Below, piece by piece: positions 1 to 11,900 of a DNA stretch of 64,000 nucleotides. Origin of the DNA: Blastocladiella emersonii ATCC 22665 (lineage: Eukaryota; Blastocladiomycota; Blastocladiomycetes; Blastocladiales; Blastocladiaceae); NCBI GenBank assembly GCA_025594325.1, contig JANHCV010000007.1:186001-250000 (forward strand). Direction: 5' to 3'. The notes under the pieces are model-generated. The model was not told where the DNA came from. It worked only from the letters and a program-made list of their open reading frames with translations, and ran no database searches. The position numbers and the translations under genes are program-made. The first letter of the stretch is position 1. Every line of letters begins with the position of its first letter.

Positions 1-1
1 C

Positions 2-232
2 GGCCCCGGAGGCTACGGCGAACCCGAGCGTCGTGTCGGAGATCGCGCGTGTATGTTGGCCGTCGTGAAGGCTATCGTTGACACGGCCGTTCCTGCAGCT
101 CCCGCCGCTGGTACGCAGCAGGCCGCCGCCATTCCCGGCATTGGCACGCCGCAGGCTGCTGCCGTTGATCTCCGCGTCGCTGACCCCGCTTACGGCGTCG
201 AGCACCCGAAGGCTGGTCATGGCGGCCAGTAA
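2..232 (+). CDS. 3' end of an unrecognised gene (possible)
   Basis: An open frame enters from the left edge and ends at a TAA at 230-232. The readable part is rich in Ala, Pro and Gly with a short helical stretch (MLAVVKAIVDTAVPAAPAAG, from 53). No domain is recognised. In GC-rich DNA an open frame of 77 codons can arise by chance, so this is weak. It is listed because it is the only candidate for the end of an upstream gene before family copy A. Confidence 0.22.
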   Translation, partial: GPGGYGEPERRVGDRACMLAVVKAIVDTAVPAAPAAGTQQAAAIPGIGTPQAAAVDLRVADPAYGVEHPKAGHGGQ

Positions 233-693
233 TCGCGCGGAGCGAGCGTTGGCGTGCCGAGGATGAGGTTGTTGCCGTGATTCCTCCTTCCGCTCTCCCA
301 GTTCATGTCTCGTGCGAGCATTCTGGACTGGAGTCGTATCGATATACCCTTCGTTTGTACCGCCACCCCTTGCCGGTGCCTTTGCGAGAAGTGAGACGCG
401 TTGGGAAAACACGTGAGCTGAGGGTCGCGTTATCATAAGACCTTGAAGCAGGAGTCGTTGAGCGGGCGGAGCATGGCGCAGGAGATCAAGGTCGGGTTGG
501 GCCCGACATTGATGGACGCAACCAACCCCCTAAGCCGTGGATGCTTGGGTGCCTCAAGGTTCATGCGACTGCGGCGCGAGACATAAGACGTGTCGGGAAA
601 ACACGTGAGCGGCGTTGGCGATCGCAACAAAGTTTGCCGTCGCTTTTTGAGAGCGGCCGGCCGCTTGCCACGATCGCTCCCGACGAGACGTGT
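233..693. other. Intergenic stretch upstream of copy A with a two-copy CACGTG motif
   Basis: I see no gene here. The 16-mer GGGAAAACACGTGAGC occurs twice in direct orientation, at 403-418 and 595-610, each preceded by a similar GACG(C/T)GT sequence. Each copy contains the E-box CACGTG. The spacing to the copy A start codon is about 320 and 130 nt, so these could be upstream promoter elements. That role is inferred. Confidence 0.4.
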
Positions 694-728
694 ACCCATG
701 CATCGCTGATCGGAGCTTGCGGCATTAT
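694..728 (+). promoter_or_regulatory. Family promoter block of copy A
   Basis: The block reads ACCCATGCATCG, then about 7 nt, then GAGCTTGCGGCATTATC, and ends 13 nt before the ATG at 742. Near-identical blocks sit at the same distance upstream of copies B, C, D and E and of a DUF4470 pseudogene. Conservation outside the coding sequence, at fixed distance to the ATG, suggests a core promoter or 5'-leader element. Confidence 0.6.
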
Positions 729-741
729 CATCTTCAAGACT

Positions 742-3700
742 ATGCCGAGGACTTCCGCGACGAACGCGGCCGGTGGCGCTTCCGCGCCGGGCAAGCGTGC
801 TCGCGCCGCTCCCGCCACGACTGCGACTTCAGCGTCGAAACGGGCCCGGACCGCCGCGACCGACTCAGAACCTTGCAACCCTCCTACGCTCTCGGCCAGC
901 TTCCTCCAGACCGCCGACCAGCTTGAGCGCCTCGTTCTTGCTGAGCGCGCTGCTTCTGGCTGGTGGGTGCCGTACCCCGGCACCCGGACCACCGAAATGT
1001 CCGGTACCGCGCCTCAACTCGTCGACGACGACGCGCTGCTTCGGGACGGGTTCCCGTCATCCGAGCTTTGGGCTGACGTGAAGCCCGCCGCGGTCAATGA
1101 CCAGCCTGGTGCGCCAGCTCGTGAACTTTTCGCCGAAGCTTGTGACTGACCTGAAATCTGCCGCTCTTAGATCTGTTCCTTTCGTCGACCAAAGTCCAAT
1201 TCCACACGCGGCTTCCAATCGACCCTGCCCTCCTCGACAAGTCGTCGCATCGTCTCCAACGCGGTGTTGATCCGCCGGTTCTTGGCGAAGTCAAGCTCCG
1301 TCTCGAGCCACTTCTTGTCTTTGACCGCTCGCTCAGACATCGCCGTCCTAAGCAGCCTTACAAAGATACCCAGACCGTCTACTACCGCCTTCCACCGCGC
1401 GAGGAGGCCTGGACGCTCGCTGATTTCAAGACCATCAAGGTTACTGATTTTGCGCAGGCTTACACGCGGGACCCGTACTTTGACGATCAGCATCATCGCA
1501 AAGGCATTCATACGCTCTTCAAGCCTTCATGCATCCGACTCTTTACGTTTCCCGCGCTCGACGGGGATGCGGTCTTTGCTGGTCGCGACGTGGAGCCTGC
1601 TGCTTCTGCCAACATGGGACCTCGGCCCCAGATTTTTGGTGGCGCTCACGGCTGGAAGTCGCGCTGGGCCGTGCGCTCGGGCGACCTTCTCATCCCGGAT
1701 TTGGCCGAGGCGCCCGCTTTTATGCGCGAGAGTGATGTCTCCTTCGCCAGGTACTTGCGGTTTGTTGTGCGAGCCGTTCCAGACGCCAGCTATCAGGCGG
1801 TCACATCCTATCGGACGTATTCCACCTACACGCTTGACACGTATATTCGTGCTGCCGATCTCAACCTCGACTTGCGCGCCGACGTGGAGGACGCGTCGCG
1901 CGCCCTGCGCAAGATTTTCGAACTGTTCCCGTTGCCTGGCATGTCTGGCTTCAAGCTCGACTCCAACATGATCCGCATCCCTGCTTCGGATCACTTGGCG
2001 CTAACGTGGACAGACTACGAGGCTGAATCAGGTGCTGAGGGCGGCAGCGTCGAGGGCGAGCCCAGTCGCAGCGCTTTTGCAGGTCTCAACGTCCCGCTTG
2101 ACGGCAACTCCAAGCGCGTGCTTGCATGGCTCGCGATGCGCGAGTCCCATGGCATTTCGTGTACTTTGGACTTGCCTTACGTCCGGCTTGGACCTGGTGG
2201 TGTCGTTTTCAACCCACGCCTTGGCGAGTGGGCAGAGCGCAACGTCTGGGCGACTTGTGCGGACGCCTTGGATTCTCCCGTTGACTACCAACATTTCTTT
2301 GTCAAAGCGGACCTCGCTGGAAAGTACTTGCCCCCACTCCTTGCTCTGGCCAACTTGCGCCCGTGCGCGTCGCCTGAGGCAGTGGTAATCAACGAAGCGT
2401 CGGAGCGCGCCAACTACATTTCCTCGCGCGCCACGCTGTTCCTGTTCCGCGACCAGGAACTTGAAGTCGTGCGGTCCGCGCTGACTTCGGCGCTTCCCCA
2501 GTCCGCCCGATACATCCTCGTCTCCAGCGTTTCCGCTTACAAGGCTCTTACTTGGGATAGCGTGCAATCGGCCGACTTTGTGTTTGTTTCGATCGACGTA
2601 CTGCGCTCGACCGACTATCAGTCGACTGTGAGCAGCTTTGCTCAGCATGCAGTCTACCGCCGACCCCTGTCTCGCGTCGAGGCGGCAACTCTCCACGAAT
2701 TGAGCGCAGCCGAAGCCATGGAGCCAGCTTACACTTTTGCTGCAAGGCTTGTGAATCATGTTCGCCAGCTTCACGCACTTGGTCGTGCTGAATACGGCCA
2801 CGGTAGGGTCATTTTTGAGCGGACTTGGTTCCACCGCGTTGTCGTCTTTGGCTCGGAGGAAATGTTTGAGAAACCGCGTGAGCCCATCCTGGAGCCCGAG
2901 CCCAAGTTCAGCCGCATGGACTACCAGTTCGCGTATGACGACATGTCCGACGACGAGGACTACCAGGACTACATTGCCCAGACGCGTCGTGGTTGGCGCG
3001 GCAAGTATGAGCGCGAGGGGATTCGTAGGGCCATGGTGCAGGAAAGGCTTGAGGACGAGTACTCCGACTGGCGCCAGCGCACGACCAAGGCCCAGCAAGA
3101 TTACGAGCTCGCGCTCGCACGCTGGGAGTTCACGTCTGGTTTCGTACCTGGACTGCGTGGTACCTCCACCATCCACGTGTCAGCAAAGATCCCGCACGAC
3201 AAGGAAGCTTCTGCTTTCTTTGCTTGCTTTCCTCCTCGTACGGACCACCTCTCGTGGAATCAACTCTTTCAGCGGGTCTCTCTTTCCGTTGCCAATCGGG
3301 CCTATTATCCTTCCATCGAGCACTCGATTCATCACGTTCACCCAACGGCCGCCGAGATCCTCCTCGCCCACGCCGCCACCGCGGGTCCGATTCCGCTGAC
3401 CATCCGCGAGTTTCTCAAGGGCTTTCAGCATCACCAGCTCGCGTTCACATCGGTCGCGCCGCTTGGCAACGTTTTGTCCGCGGCTGCAGTCGCGCAGCGA
3501 ACCCTTGACGCTGCGCCCGCAAAACTTGCTGAGCTTGAGAGCGTCGTGACCAGCTCTGTGGCGGGCCTCGAAAGCGCGCGGGCCACGGTTCATGACGCCG
3601 TTGCGCTTTTGCCCCGGCTCGCGAATGGTTCTTGGAGCACGGGCTCACCGAGGCTGACCTCGCCAACGCTGCTGCGAGCGCGTCCCAGCCCTCCAGCCGC

Positions 3701-4564
3701 GCACGACGCCCGCGCGTAGTGCCTCGCAAGGAAGTGGACCGGCTCCGCTCGCTTGTCCCGCCGGTGCAGGACTGGCACTTCCGGCTTGAGCACGCGACGC
3801 GTGTGCGCGACGCTCACATTGCTGCTGGGCCGCTGATTGCCGCTACCGCTTCGCTTTCCGATCCCGCTGCTACCGCGACGCAGCCGTGCTCTCATTGCCG
3901 TTGCGAAATCAACTTGCAGAACGATGCCTTCTTGGTCACGCCGTGTCCTCACGTTCTTTGCCTTGCTTGCTTGGACGCGAACGCTGAGCGCTGCAGCGCG
4001 TGCAGCAGCCCGATTGATTCACGGTTCGCTACGCGCCATGCCCCCGCAGCTGCTGCTGCCTCGCCTGAGCACGGCTCCAAGATCGCTGGCATCGCGTCAT
4101 TCATTGAGTCGAAGATCGGTGACGCTGCTGAGGCCACTACGCCGCCTAAGTTCGTGGTGTGGACGCAGTACGCGAGCTTCGCTTCCGCGCTTGCTCGCTC
4201 TCTCGCAGCGCTTGAGGGAACCGAGGTCATCGATGGGACCTCGACCCGCGCCGCCGCCGTCCATTCTGCCGCGCACGAGTTCCGCATTCACGCGGGACCT
4301 GCGGTTCTCGTGCTCCACGTCGACGGCCTTGCTGGGCGACCTTACCTCGGCCGCGTTACCCACGTTGTGTTCGCGCACCCGTTCACGGCCCTGACCCCGA
4401 ACGCGGCGCACGAGCCGGAGATGCGCGCCCTCGCCCTGTCCACTGATTACAACGAGCATGGTCGGCATGGTGAGCAGCCGCCCGTTAATCTTGCGCGATT
4501 TGTGGCCGCGGGCACGGTCGAGGTCGAGTTGACTGAGAAGCGAACGCGAGCTCCTTGGGCGTAG
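742..4564 (+). pseudogene. Copy A: degenerate SNF2/Rad5-like protein with RING finger, frameshifted
   Basis: Exon 1 (742-1108) encodes an N-terminal region with basic KRAR motifs that look like nuclear localisation signals. A 62-nt intron (1109-1170) follows, and exon 2 runs from 1171. The order matches Rad5/SHPRH-type SNF2 proteins: an AxxWLxxRE motif, GGVVFNPRLGEWAER where GGxLADxMGLGKT belongs, SRATLFLFRDQ at motif Ia, WFHRVVVFGSEEM where DEAH belongs, a C3HC4 RING near 3890-4010, then a second-lobe-like segment (KFVVWTQYASF, THVVFAHP, ARFVAAGT). ATP-binding residues are absent. The frame breaks inside the CTTTT run at 3606-3610. The homologous reading continues in another frame to TAG at 4562-4564. 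No GT-AG intron explains the break. It ends tail-to-tail with copy B. A sequencing error at the T run cannot be excluded. Confidence 0.7.
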
Positions 4565-4772
4565 TGTCATGTTCAATTGTTACGTTCGAATCGAGTAGAA
4601 TACAGTCTGTTGTTTACGTTTATTGAAGTTTTCAGTTTTAGGAGCGGAGTCCCGAGCGCCAGGGCTCAAGTGCGCGCTGATCTCACAGCTTCTCTCACGC
4701 ATCAACGGGACCTTGAAGATGAACAGAATAAAATCAAAGAAAACAACAACAAATCATTAAGAACAAACTAGA
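4565..4772. terminator. AT-rich gap between convergent copies A and B
   Basis: This 208-nt gap lies between the stop codons of two convergent genes. It is far more AT-rich than its surroundings, and around 4720-4770 it contains AATAAAAT-like sequence and A-rich runs. This fits shared 3' ends and polyadenylation signals for both genes. Function is inferred from position and composition only. Confidence 0.4.
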
Positions 4773-7700
4773 CTACGCCCAAGGAGCCCGCGTCCGTTCC
4801 TTGGTCATCTCGACCTCGGCGGTGCCCGCGGCCACAAATCGCGCGACGTGGACGCGTCGCCCTTCCTCGCCATCGTCCGCAGTCAGCGCGAGGACCTGTA
4901 TCTCGAGCTCGCGCGCCGCGGTCAGCGTGGGCGCGATCAGCGGGTGCGCGAATACGACGTGGGTAGCACACGTAAGCGTCACTTGACTGACAAGTTCGCT
5001 TTCGGTGTGGAGAATGAGGACCGCTGGCCCACGATGCTCTTTCAAGCTGGCCGTCGCTTCCGCCAAGTCGGCCGCGTGCTTGGTCGTGCCGTCAATCACC
5101 TTGACGCGGCCCGAACTCTCGAGGACACGCGCGAGCGCGGCCGCGAGGCCCGCGTACTGCGTCCACACGACAAACTTGGTTGGCGAACGCGTGTCAACAG
5201 CCTCAGGAACAGTGGAATCAACGTACGAGGCGATCGCCAAAACTTTAGAACCATGCTCGGCGATTTCGAAAGGTCCGAGGTCGCGACGCGTAGCGAACCG
5301 CGGCTTGATGGCAAGGCGGCACGCAGCGCAATAATCGCTCGTCACGTCGTGGCAGTCAACGCACAGGACGTGGGCGCACGGCGTGATCGAAAAGGTGTCG
5401 CTCTGAAGCTCGAGCTCGACGCGGCAAAGCGCGCAGGGCAGCGTCGCACCGGCTTGGACAGAAGCAGCAGCTGCGAGCAACGGCGAAGCGGATACGTGAG
5501 CGTCGCGCCGACGAAGCGCGTCAGCGTGACGCAAGCGCCAATCGTTGACCAGCACCACAAGCGAGCGAAGGCGAGCTGCGTCGTTGGGCGACACACCGCC
5601 GACGCGAAGAGTTGGAGCGGGAGCGTTGGGTTGAATCGGCTCGGCGGCTTTGAGATCCGAATCAACCAGCCCGTCCTGCAAAACCCATCGACGGGCCGCG
5701 GGCCAGTTAGCAATAGCGTTGCGAATCGTGGCACGCGCGCTCTCGAGGCCCGCAGCGGCGGTCGCGACGGTCCGCTTGAGCTGCGCCAGCTTAGCCGGCC
5801 CCGCGTCAAGGAGGCGCTGGGCGACGGCGAAAGCAGGAAGCAACCCGTCAGCAAGTGGCGCGGCGGACGAAAAAGCAATTTGATGGTGCTGAAAGCCCTT
5901 CAAATACTCGCGCATCGTGAGCGGCGCCGAACCGACCATGGCTGCGTGGGCAAGCAGGATCTCGGCAGACGATGGGTGGATATGGTGAATCGAGTGCTCG
6001 ATTTGGGGGTATGTCGCGTAGCTGCGAGTGGCAGTAAGTGAGACGCGATCAAAGAACTGCTCCCACGTCAAGTTGTCCGTACGCGGCGGAAGACAAGAAA
6101 TTAAAGCGGCGGCATCCTCAGCGTGCAGTTGCTTGCCCGTGGCGTGGATCGTGGTGGTCCCGCGAAGCCCAGGAAGATAGGAAGGGACGAACCGCCACCG
6201 TTTGAGCGCGAGATCGCACTCCTCTCGCACCTTTTTGTTCCGGCGGCTCCAGTCACTCAGCTTGTCCTCAAACCGCTCGCGGACCATGTTATGGCGAATC
6301 GCGTCGCGTTCAAACTTGCCCCAACCGCCCCGAGGGGTAGCGTAAGTGTAGTTCCGGTACTCATCGTCGTCCGACATGCAATCGTACTCGAACTCCCAGT
6401 CGTAGCTGTTGGCGGTCGGCTCGGGTTCTTGCCAGGGCTCACGCGGCTCCTCGAACATTTCCTCGGAACCAACCACAACGACGCGGTGGAACCAGATCCG
6501 CTCAAAGACGACCGCGCCAGCACGCTGGCCGAACTCGGCCAAGCCAGCCGCGAGTATCTCCTGGAAGTAGCCCGCGAGGTCCGCGGCAAAAGCGTAGACG
6601 GGCGCCAAGGCATCATCAGGAGTCGGGAGAGCCGCCTCGACGCGGGACAAGGGCCGCTGGTAAGCATCCGCGCTCACGAGTTGACGGACGGCATTCTGGT
6701 ACTCGGTAAGGCGCACGACGTCGGTTGAGAGAATGACCAGATCAGCTGTCTGCACCTGCTCCCAGGAAAGCTCCTGGTAGTCGGCCAAGGTCCGCACTGC
6801 AGCGAACTTGGCCGAGGCGGGGAGCGCGGCATTCGCAGCTTGACAAACTTGATTGAAGTTGTCAGCGCAGCACACGAGCAAAGTGGCGCGCGAACGGACG
6901 TAGTTCGCTCGATCCAGCTCGTTGTCGATAACAGCCGCTGCGTGCGACGCGCACGGCCGCACATGAGCAAGCGCAAGCAGCGGAGTGAAAGCTTCGGCCT
7001 CAAGTGACGGCAGTGCGACATATAAATGTCCAACATTGGCCACGCGCGTGTCCGAATCCTGGTCAGCCGTCCAAACGTTGCGCTCGGCCCACTCACCAAG
7101 ATGCGAGTTGTCCAAGCCGAATGTAGGGTTGAGCGCTGCGCGCAGTCAGCAATGGGGCAAGCGTCGGACTCGACTCACGCATGGCGAGCCACGCGAGCGC
7201 GCGCACGTTGTCGGCTTCAAGCGGTGTGCGGAAGTCCGCAAGCTGATTAGCGGCGTGTTCGCTCTTGACACCGGTGTCCTCATCGGAAGTTGGTTCGACC
7301 GTATGGTCAATCCAAGTTGGAGCAAAGTCCGACAGCTCCGTGATGGTGCGCGACGTGCCGGCGACCGGGAACAGCTGGGAAATCTTTGCAAGGCGTGCAG
7401 CGCACCGACGGCGTGGGCGCGGACATCACGATTGAGCAAGGCCGTGCGAAGATAAACATCGAGGGTGTAGGCGAATGGCGCCGGGCCAGCTGAAGTGGCC
7501 GGATAGCGCCCGCCTGCGACCGGCCGAACGACGATGCGCAAGTACCGCGCGAACGAAAGGTCGACCTCGCGCAGGAAAGCGGGGGCCTTGGTAAAGTTTG
7601 GCACTACCAAATGACCATCGCGAACAGCCCAGCGTGGCGACCAATCGGACGCACCAAACATTTGAGGTTCGAGGTCAGAGTCGGCGAGCTCAGCAGGCTC

Positions 7701-8573
7701 CGCGTTGCTGGCGGCGAAGGCAGCATCCCCATCGAGCGTCGGGATCGCGAAAAGCTGAATGAAAGAGGGCTTGAAGAGCTTATGAATCCCCGTGCGGTGG
7801 TGATCGTCGTCAAAGTACGGGTCGCGCGAATAAGCGTGCGCAAAATCCGTGATTTTGACCCCGCGAAGGTCAGCAAGCGTCCAAGGCTTTTCGCGCGGCG
7901 GCAAGCGGTAGTACACGGTGCCGTACCCGGCGGGGGCGTGAGCGGGGCGGCGGTGGTTGAGCAAGCGATCGAACACCAGAAGCGGTTCGAGATGCAGCGC
8001 CAGCTCGCCAAGGATCGGTAGCGTCGCATCGGGCTTGAGATTCATTCGCTCGTCAAGCAGCGCGGGATCAATCGGAAGCCGCGAAAAGAGGCCGATTTTG
8101 GACGAGGAAAGAAACAGGTCTACAGCACCAAAGGCCGTAATTTAGTGTTCTTCCCACTCGTAACACGCAAACTAAGTGGTACCAGGCTGGTCGTTAGCAG
8201 TGGGGGTGGCGTCGGCCCACAGCTCGCTGGACGGGAATCCGCCCTCAAGCAGCGCGTCCTCGTCGGCGAGTTGAGTCACGTCCAGATCGTGCTGGGTAAA
8301 GATCTCGCACTGGCGGCGAGTGCCAGGGAACGGGATCCACCAGCCCGAGGCAGCGCGCTCAGCAAGGATGCGGCGCTCGAGCTGCTTGGCGGTCTGCGGC
8401 ACGCTGATAGGGACCAAAGGATACGGCTCATCGACGGAAAGTGGAGCGTCAGCTGGAGTAGTGTCAGAGGAAGAAGTCTTTGCCCGTTTGGCCGAGGCGG
8501 AAGCTGTGGTGGGGGTGGCGCGAGCGCGCTTGGCACCGCCCGAAGACTTTTTCTTCGCAACAGTCCTTGGCAT
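4773..8573 (-). pseudogene. Copy B: degenerate SNF2/Rad5-like protein with RING finger, two frame breaks
   Basis: Exon 1 (8183-8573) has the family N-terminus with KKKSSGGAKRAR and ends at the common NDQPG junction. The intron is 8120-8182 (GTACC...TAG). Exon 2 runs from 8119. The frame is lost by one nucleotide at about 7385-7390, just before the QLFPV segment. A second lesion at about 7106-7113 deletes the PGGVVYNP half of the pseudo-Walker region, so that PYIRLG is followed out of frame by HLGEWAER. Downstream, 7112-4773 is open and holds WFHRVVVVGSEEM, an acidic linker, an intact C3HC4 RING and the second-lobe-like C-terminus ending in APWA and TAG. Two independent breaks make this a pseudogene with fair confidence. 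Confidence 0.72.
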
Positions 8574-8585
8574 GGTTCGAAGGAC

Positions 8586-8621
8586 GATAATGCCGCAAGT
8601 TAGACTCGACGATACATGGGT
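8586..8621 (-). promoter_or_regulatory. Family promoter block of copy B
   Basis: On the minus strand it reads ACCCATGTATCG, a short spacer, then AACTTGCGGCATTATC. It ends 12 nt before the ATG at 8573. It matches the copy A and copy C blocks almost base for base. Confidence 0.6.
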
Positions 8622-8944
8622 GTGCGATGCTTCGGGGAGCGAACGGACGACGCCTCGCTGCCTCGGCTGCGATCAGCCAAGGCGGATCGGTCCCGCAGTC
8701 GGTCACGTGTTTGTTCGTCGCGTCTCAACTGCCTCACATGTGGCGCACCTGCGGATTCGAAAGCAAACGCTGGCGGATCTCGTTTTCCGGCCTCGCATAG
8801 CTCTGAGATGTATTGGCAGCGGTCGTACTTGGCAAGGGGGAGATGCTCGCGCCCGGCAGTTCAGGTTGAAAAGCCAAACGCTTACAGCTCTCGGCTAGGG
8901 TATATTTACACTCGGAGCACCGGCTCAACAGGCAAGGGACAATC

Positions 8945-11900
8945 CTACTCCCACGGCGCCCGCGTGCGGGCCTCGGTCATCGCAACCTCGGCCGTGCCCG
9001 CCGCCACAAATCGCGAGACGTTGATCGGCCGCAGCGCGCCGAAGCTGCGGGACACGCTCAGCGCGAGAACCCGCATCTCGAGCTCACGCGCCGCGTTGAG
9101 CGTCGGAGCGATGAGCGGATGCGCGAACACGACGTGCGTCTCGTGGCCGAGCTGAGGGCTGCTGACATGGCACTCAGGGTGCAGGAAGAGGACCGCGGAA
9201 CCCAAGTGGTCGTTGAAGTCGGTCATCGCCGAGACAAAGTCGGCCGCGTGTTTGCTGATACCATCAACAAGCTTGGCTCGCGTGGACTGTTCGAGGACGT
9301 GTGCGAGCGCGACAGCAAGGCCCGCGTACTGCGTCCACACGATAAACTTGGTCGAGCGACGTGGCTCAGAAGCACTGCTCAAGGCGGACTCGATGTACGA
9401 CGCGATCGCAGAAACCCTTGAGCCAAACTCGGACTCGGCGGGCTCAGCAGAATCGTGCTCCTGCGCGTGGTGCGTCACGAAACTCGGATCAAGTGGACGG
9501 CGGCAAGCGGGTCAGCGGTCACTTGATGCGTCGTAGCACACGCTGCACAGAGCGTGCGTGCATGGTGTAATTGAGAAAGAGTCGCGCAGCACGTCAATTT
9601 CGTTGCTGCAGATCGCGCAAGGAAGCGCTGCATCGCCAGCAGCAGCGGCAAGAAGCGGGGCGGCGGCCAAGTGGGCTTCGCGGTTCTGGATCGCGTCAGC
9701 GTGCCGCAAGTGCCAGTCCTGGACGAGCACGACCAGCGAGAGTAAGCGAGCAGCATCGATGGGCTGGACACCGCAAAGGCGCACTGTTGAAGTCGCTGCA
9801 GGAGGGTCATGCGGCGCGTGGTCGGACACGGCGAGATCCGCAGCGACTAGGCCATTCTGCACGACCCAGCGGCGAGCCGCGGGCCAGTTGGCGACAGCGC
9901 CGCGGATCGTTGCACGCGCGCTTTCGAGGCCCGCAGCGGCGACTGCTACGTTTTGTTCGAGATGCGCAAGGGTGGCCGGTGAAGCATCGCAAAGCTGCTG
10001 TGCGACCACGGTAGCAGAAAGCATGCCATCATTAATCGCCGCAGCAGGGAAAGCGGCGAGTTGGTGATGCTGGAAACTCTTGAGGAACTGGCGCGTCGTG
10101 AGCGGCGCTGCGCCAGTAATCGAAGCGTGAGCAAGCAGGGTCTCAGCGGAGGACAAATGAACGGTGTGGATTGAGTGTTGGACGGTGGGATCCGAAGTTC
10201 GACCGCCGTTCATGACAAGGGCGACGTGCGGCAAGTATTGAGCCCACGGCAAACCGTCCTCGCGCGGAGAAAGACAGGCCTCGAACGCAGGAGCCTGCAT
10301 ATAGTGAGCAGTCCTGCCAGTCGCGTGGATCGTGGTGGTGCCGCGAAGCCCGGGCAAGTAACTGCACGCGAACTTCCACCGCTGGCGCGCAAGCTCGTAC
10401 TCGTCCTGCGCCTTTTTGGTGCGGATGTACCAGTCCGTCATTTCGTCTTCGAAGCGTTCCTTGACCATCTCGTGGCGGATCTCCTCGCGCTCCAGCCTGC
10501 CCCGCCAGCCGCGGCGGGTCTGGCTGGCAAAGCGCTGGTAGTCCTCGTCGTCGGACATGCAGTCGTACTCGATTTCCCAGTCGTAACGGTCAAACGTGGG
10601 CTCGGGTTCCTTGGCGGGCTCCAAGGGCTGAGTAAACATTTCCTCCGAGCCGAAGACGATCACGCGGTGGAACCAAGTGCGCTCGAACACGACCTTGCCG
10701 CATCGCTGGCCATACTTGGCTCGAACAGCCTCAAGAAGCTCCTGGACGTATCCCGCGAGATCCGAAGCAAATGCGTAGATCGATGCCAAGTCCTTATCGG
10801 CTCTCTCTTCGTCAAAGGAAGCCGCCTCGACGTGGGATAGTGGACAGCGGTACGTTGACGATTTGACAAGTTTGTACACGACAGCCTGATATTCGCGGGA
10901 GCGGACAAAGTCAGTTGAGAGGATCACCAAGTCGGCCAGCTGCACGTTGTCCCAAGAAAGCTCCTGGTAATCGGCGAAACTCTTGACCGCGACGACAACA
11001 CTGGACTCGGGAAGCGTCGCGCGGGCCTGATCGTAAACCGCGTCAAAGTCATTGGCGCGGCAGACAATGAGCGTAGCGCGCGATGGAACATAGCGAGCGC
11101 GATCCACCTCGCTATCAAAAGCAACGGACTCGGGTGACGGGCACGGCCGTACGTGCGCAAGTGCAAGCAGCGAGACGAGGTTCTTGGCATCGAGCGACGA
11201 CACGGACAGGAAGAGGTAGTGGGTGTCAATGAGCACCTTGCTCACGTCGACGCGGTCAGTCCAAAAATCGCGCTCGGCCCACTCACCGAGATGCGGATTA
11301 TACACGACGCCGCCGGGTCCAAGGCGAATGTACGGCTGAGTGTCGCGTACGTGGAGAGCAGCCGTGATCGGACCCGATTCGCGCATGGAGAGCCACGCAA
11401 GCGCGCGGGTGTGCTGACCGTCAAGTCGGACACGAAGATCGGCGAGAGGACCTGGTCCGCCACTCACAGCCTCATCAATCCATGTAGGCGCAAAGCTAGA
11501 CGATTGCATGATGGAATCGCCGTTGGCATCGCAGCGAGTCAACCCGGGGACCGGGAACAGCTGGAACACCTTGCGCAAGGCGTGCAAGGCGCCGGCAGTG
11601 TGGTCACGAAGATCGCGGTTGAGCGAGGCCGTGCGAAGGAAGAACACTAGCGAGTACGTAAAGGGGACCGGGCCAGGATTGAACGCTGGGTAGTTCCCGC
11701 GGGAGGTCGGATAGACAAAGCAGCGCAAGTACTTGGCGAAGGACACGTCGGCCCCGCTCAAGAACGCCAGAGGCTTGTTGAAGCTGGGCACAACGAGGTC
11801 ACCCGATTGCACTGCCCAGCGCGGGATCCAGTCGCCCGCACCGAGTACGTGCGGCTCAGGACCCGAGTCGGCCACAATATCGGGCTCAGCGTCGCTCGCG

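Noticed and set aside
4577-4620. Possible tRNA B-box (ACGTTCGAATCG)
   Set aside because: The surrounding bases do not form a TpsiC arm, anticodon arm or acceptor stem.
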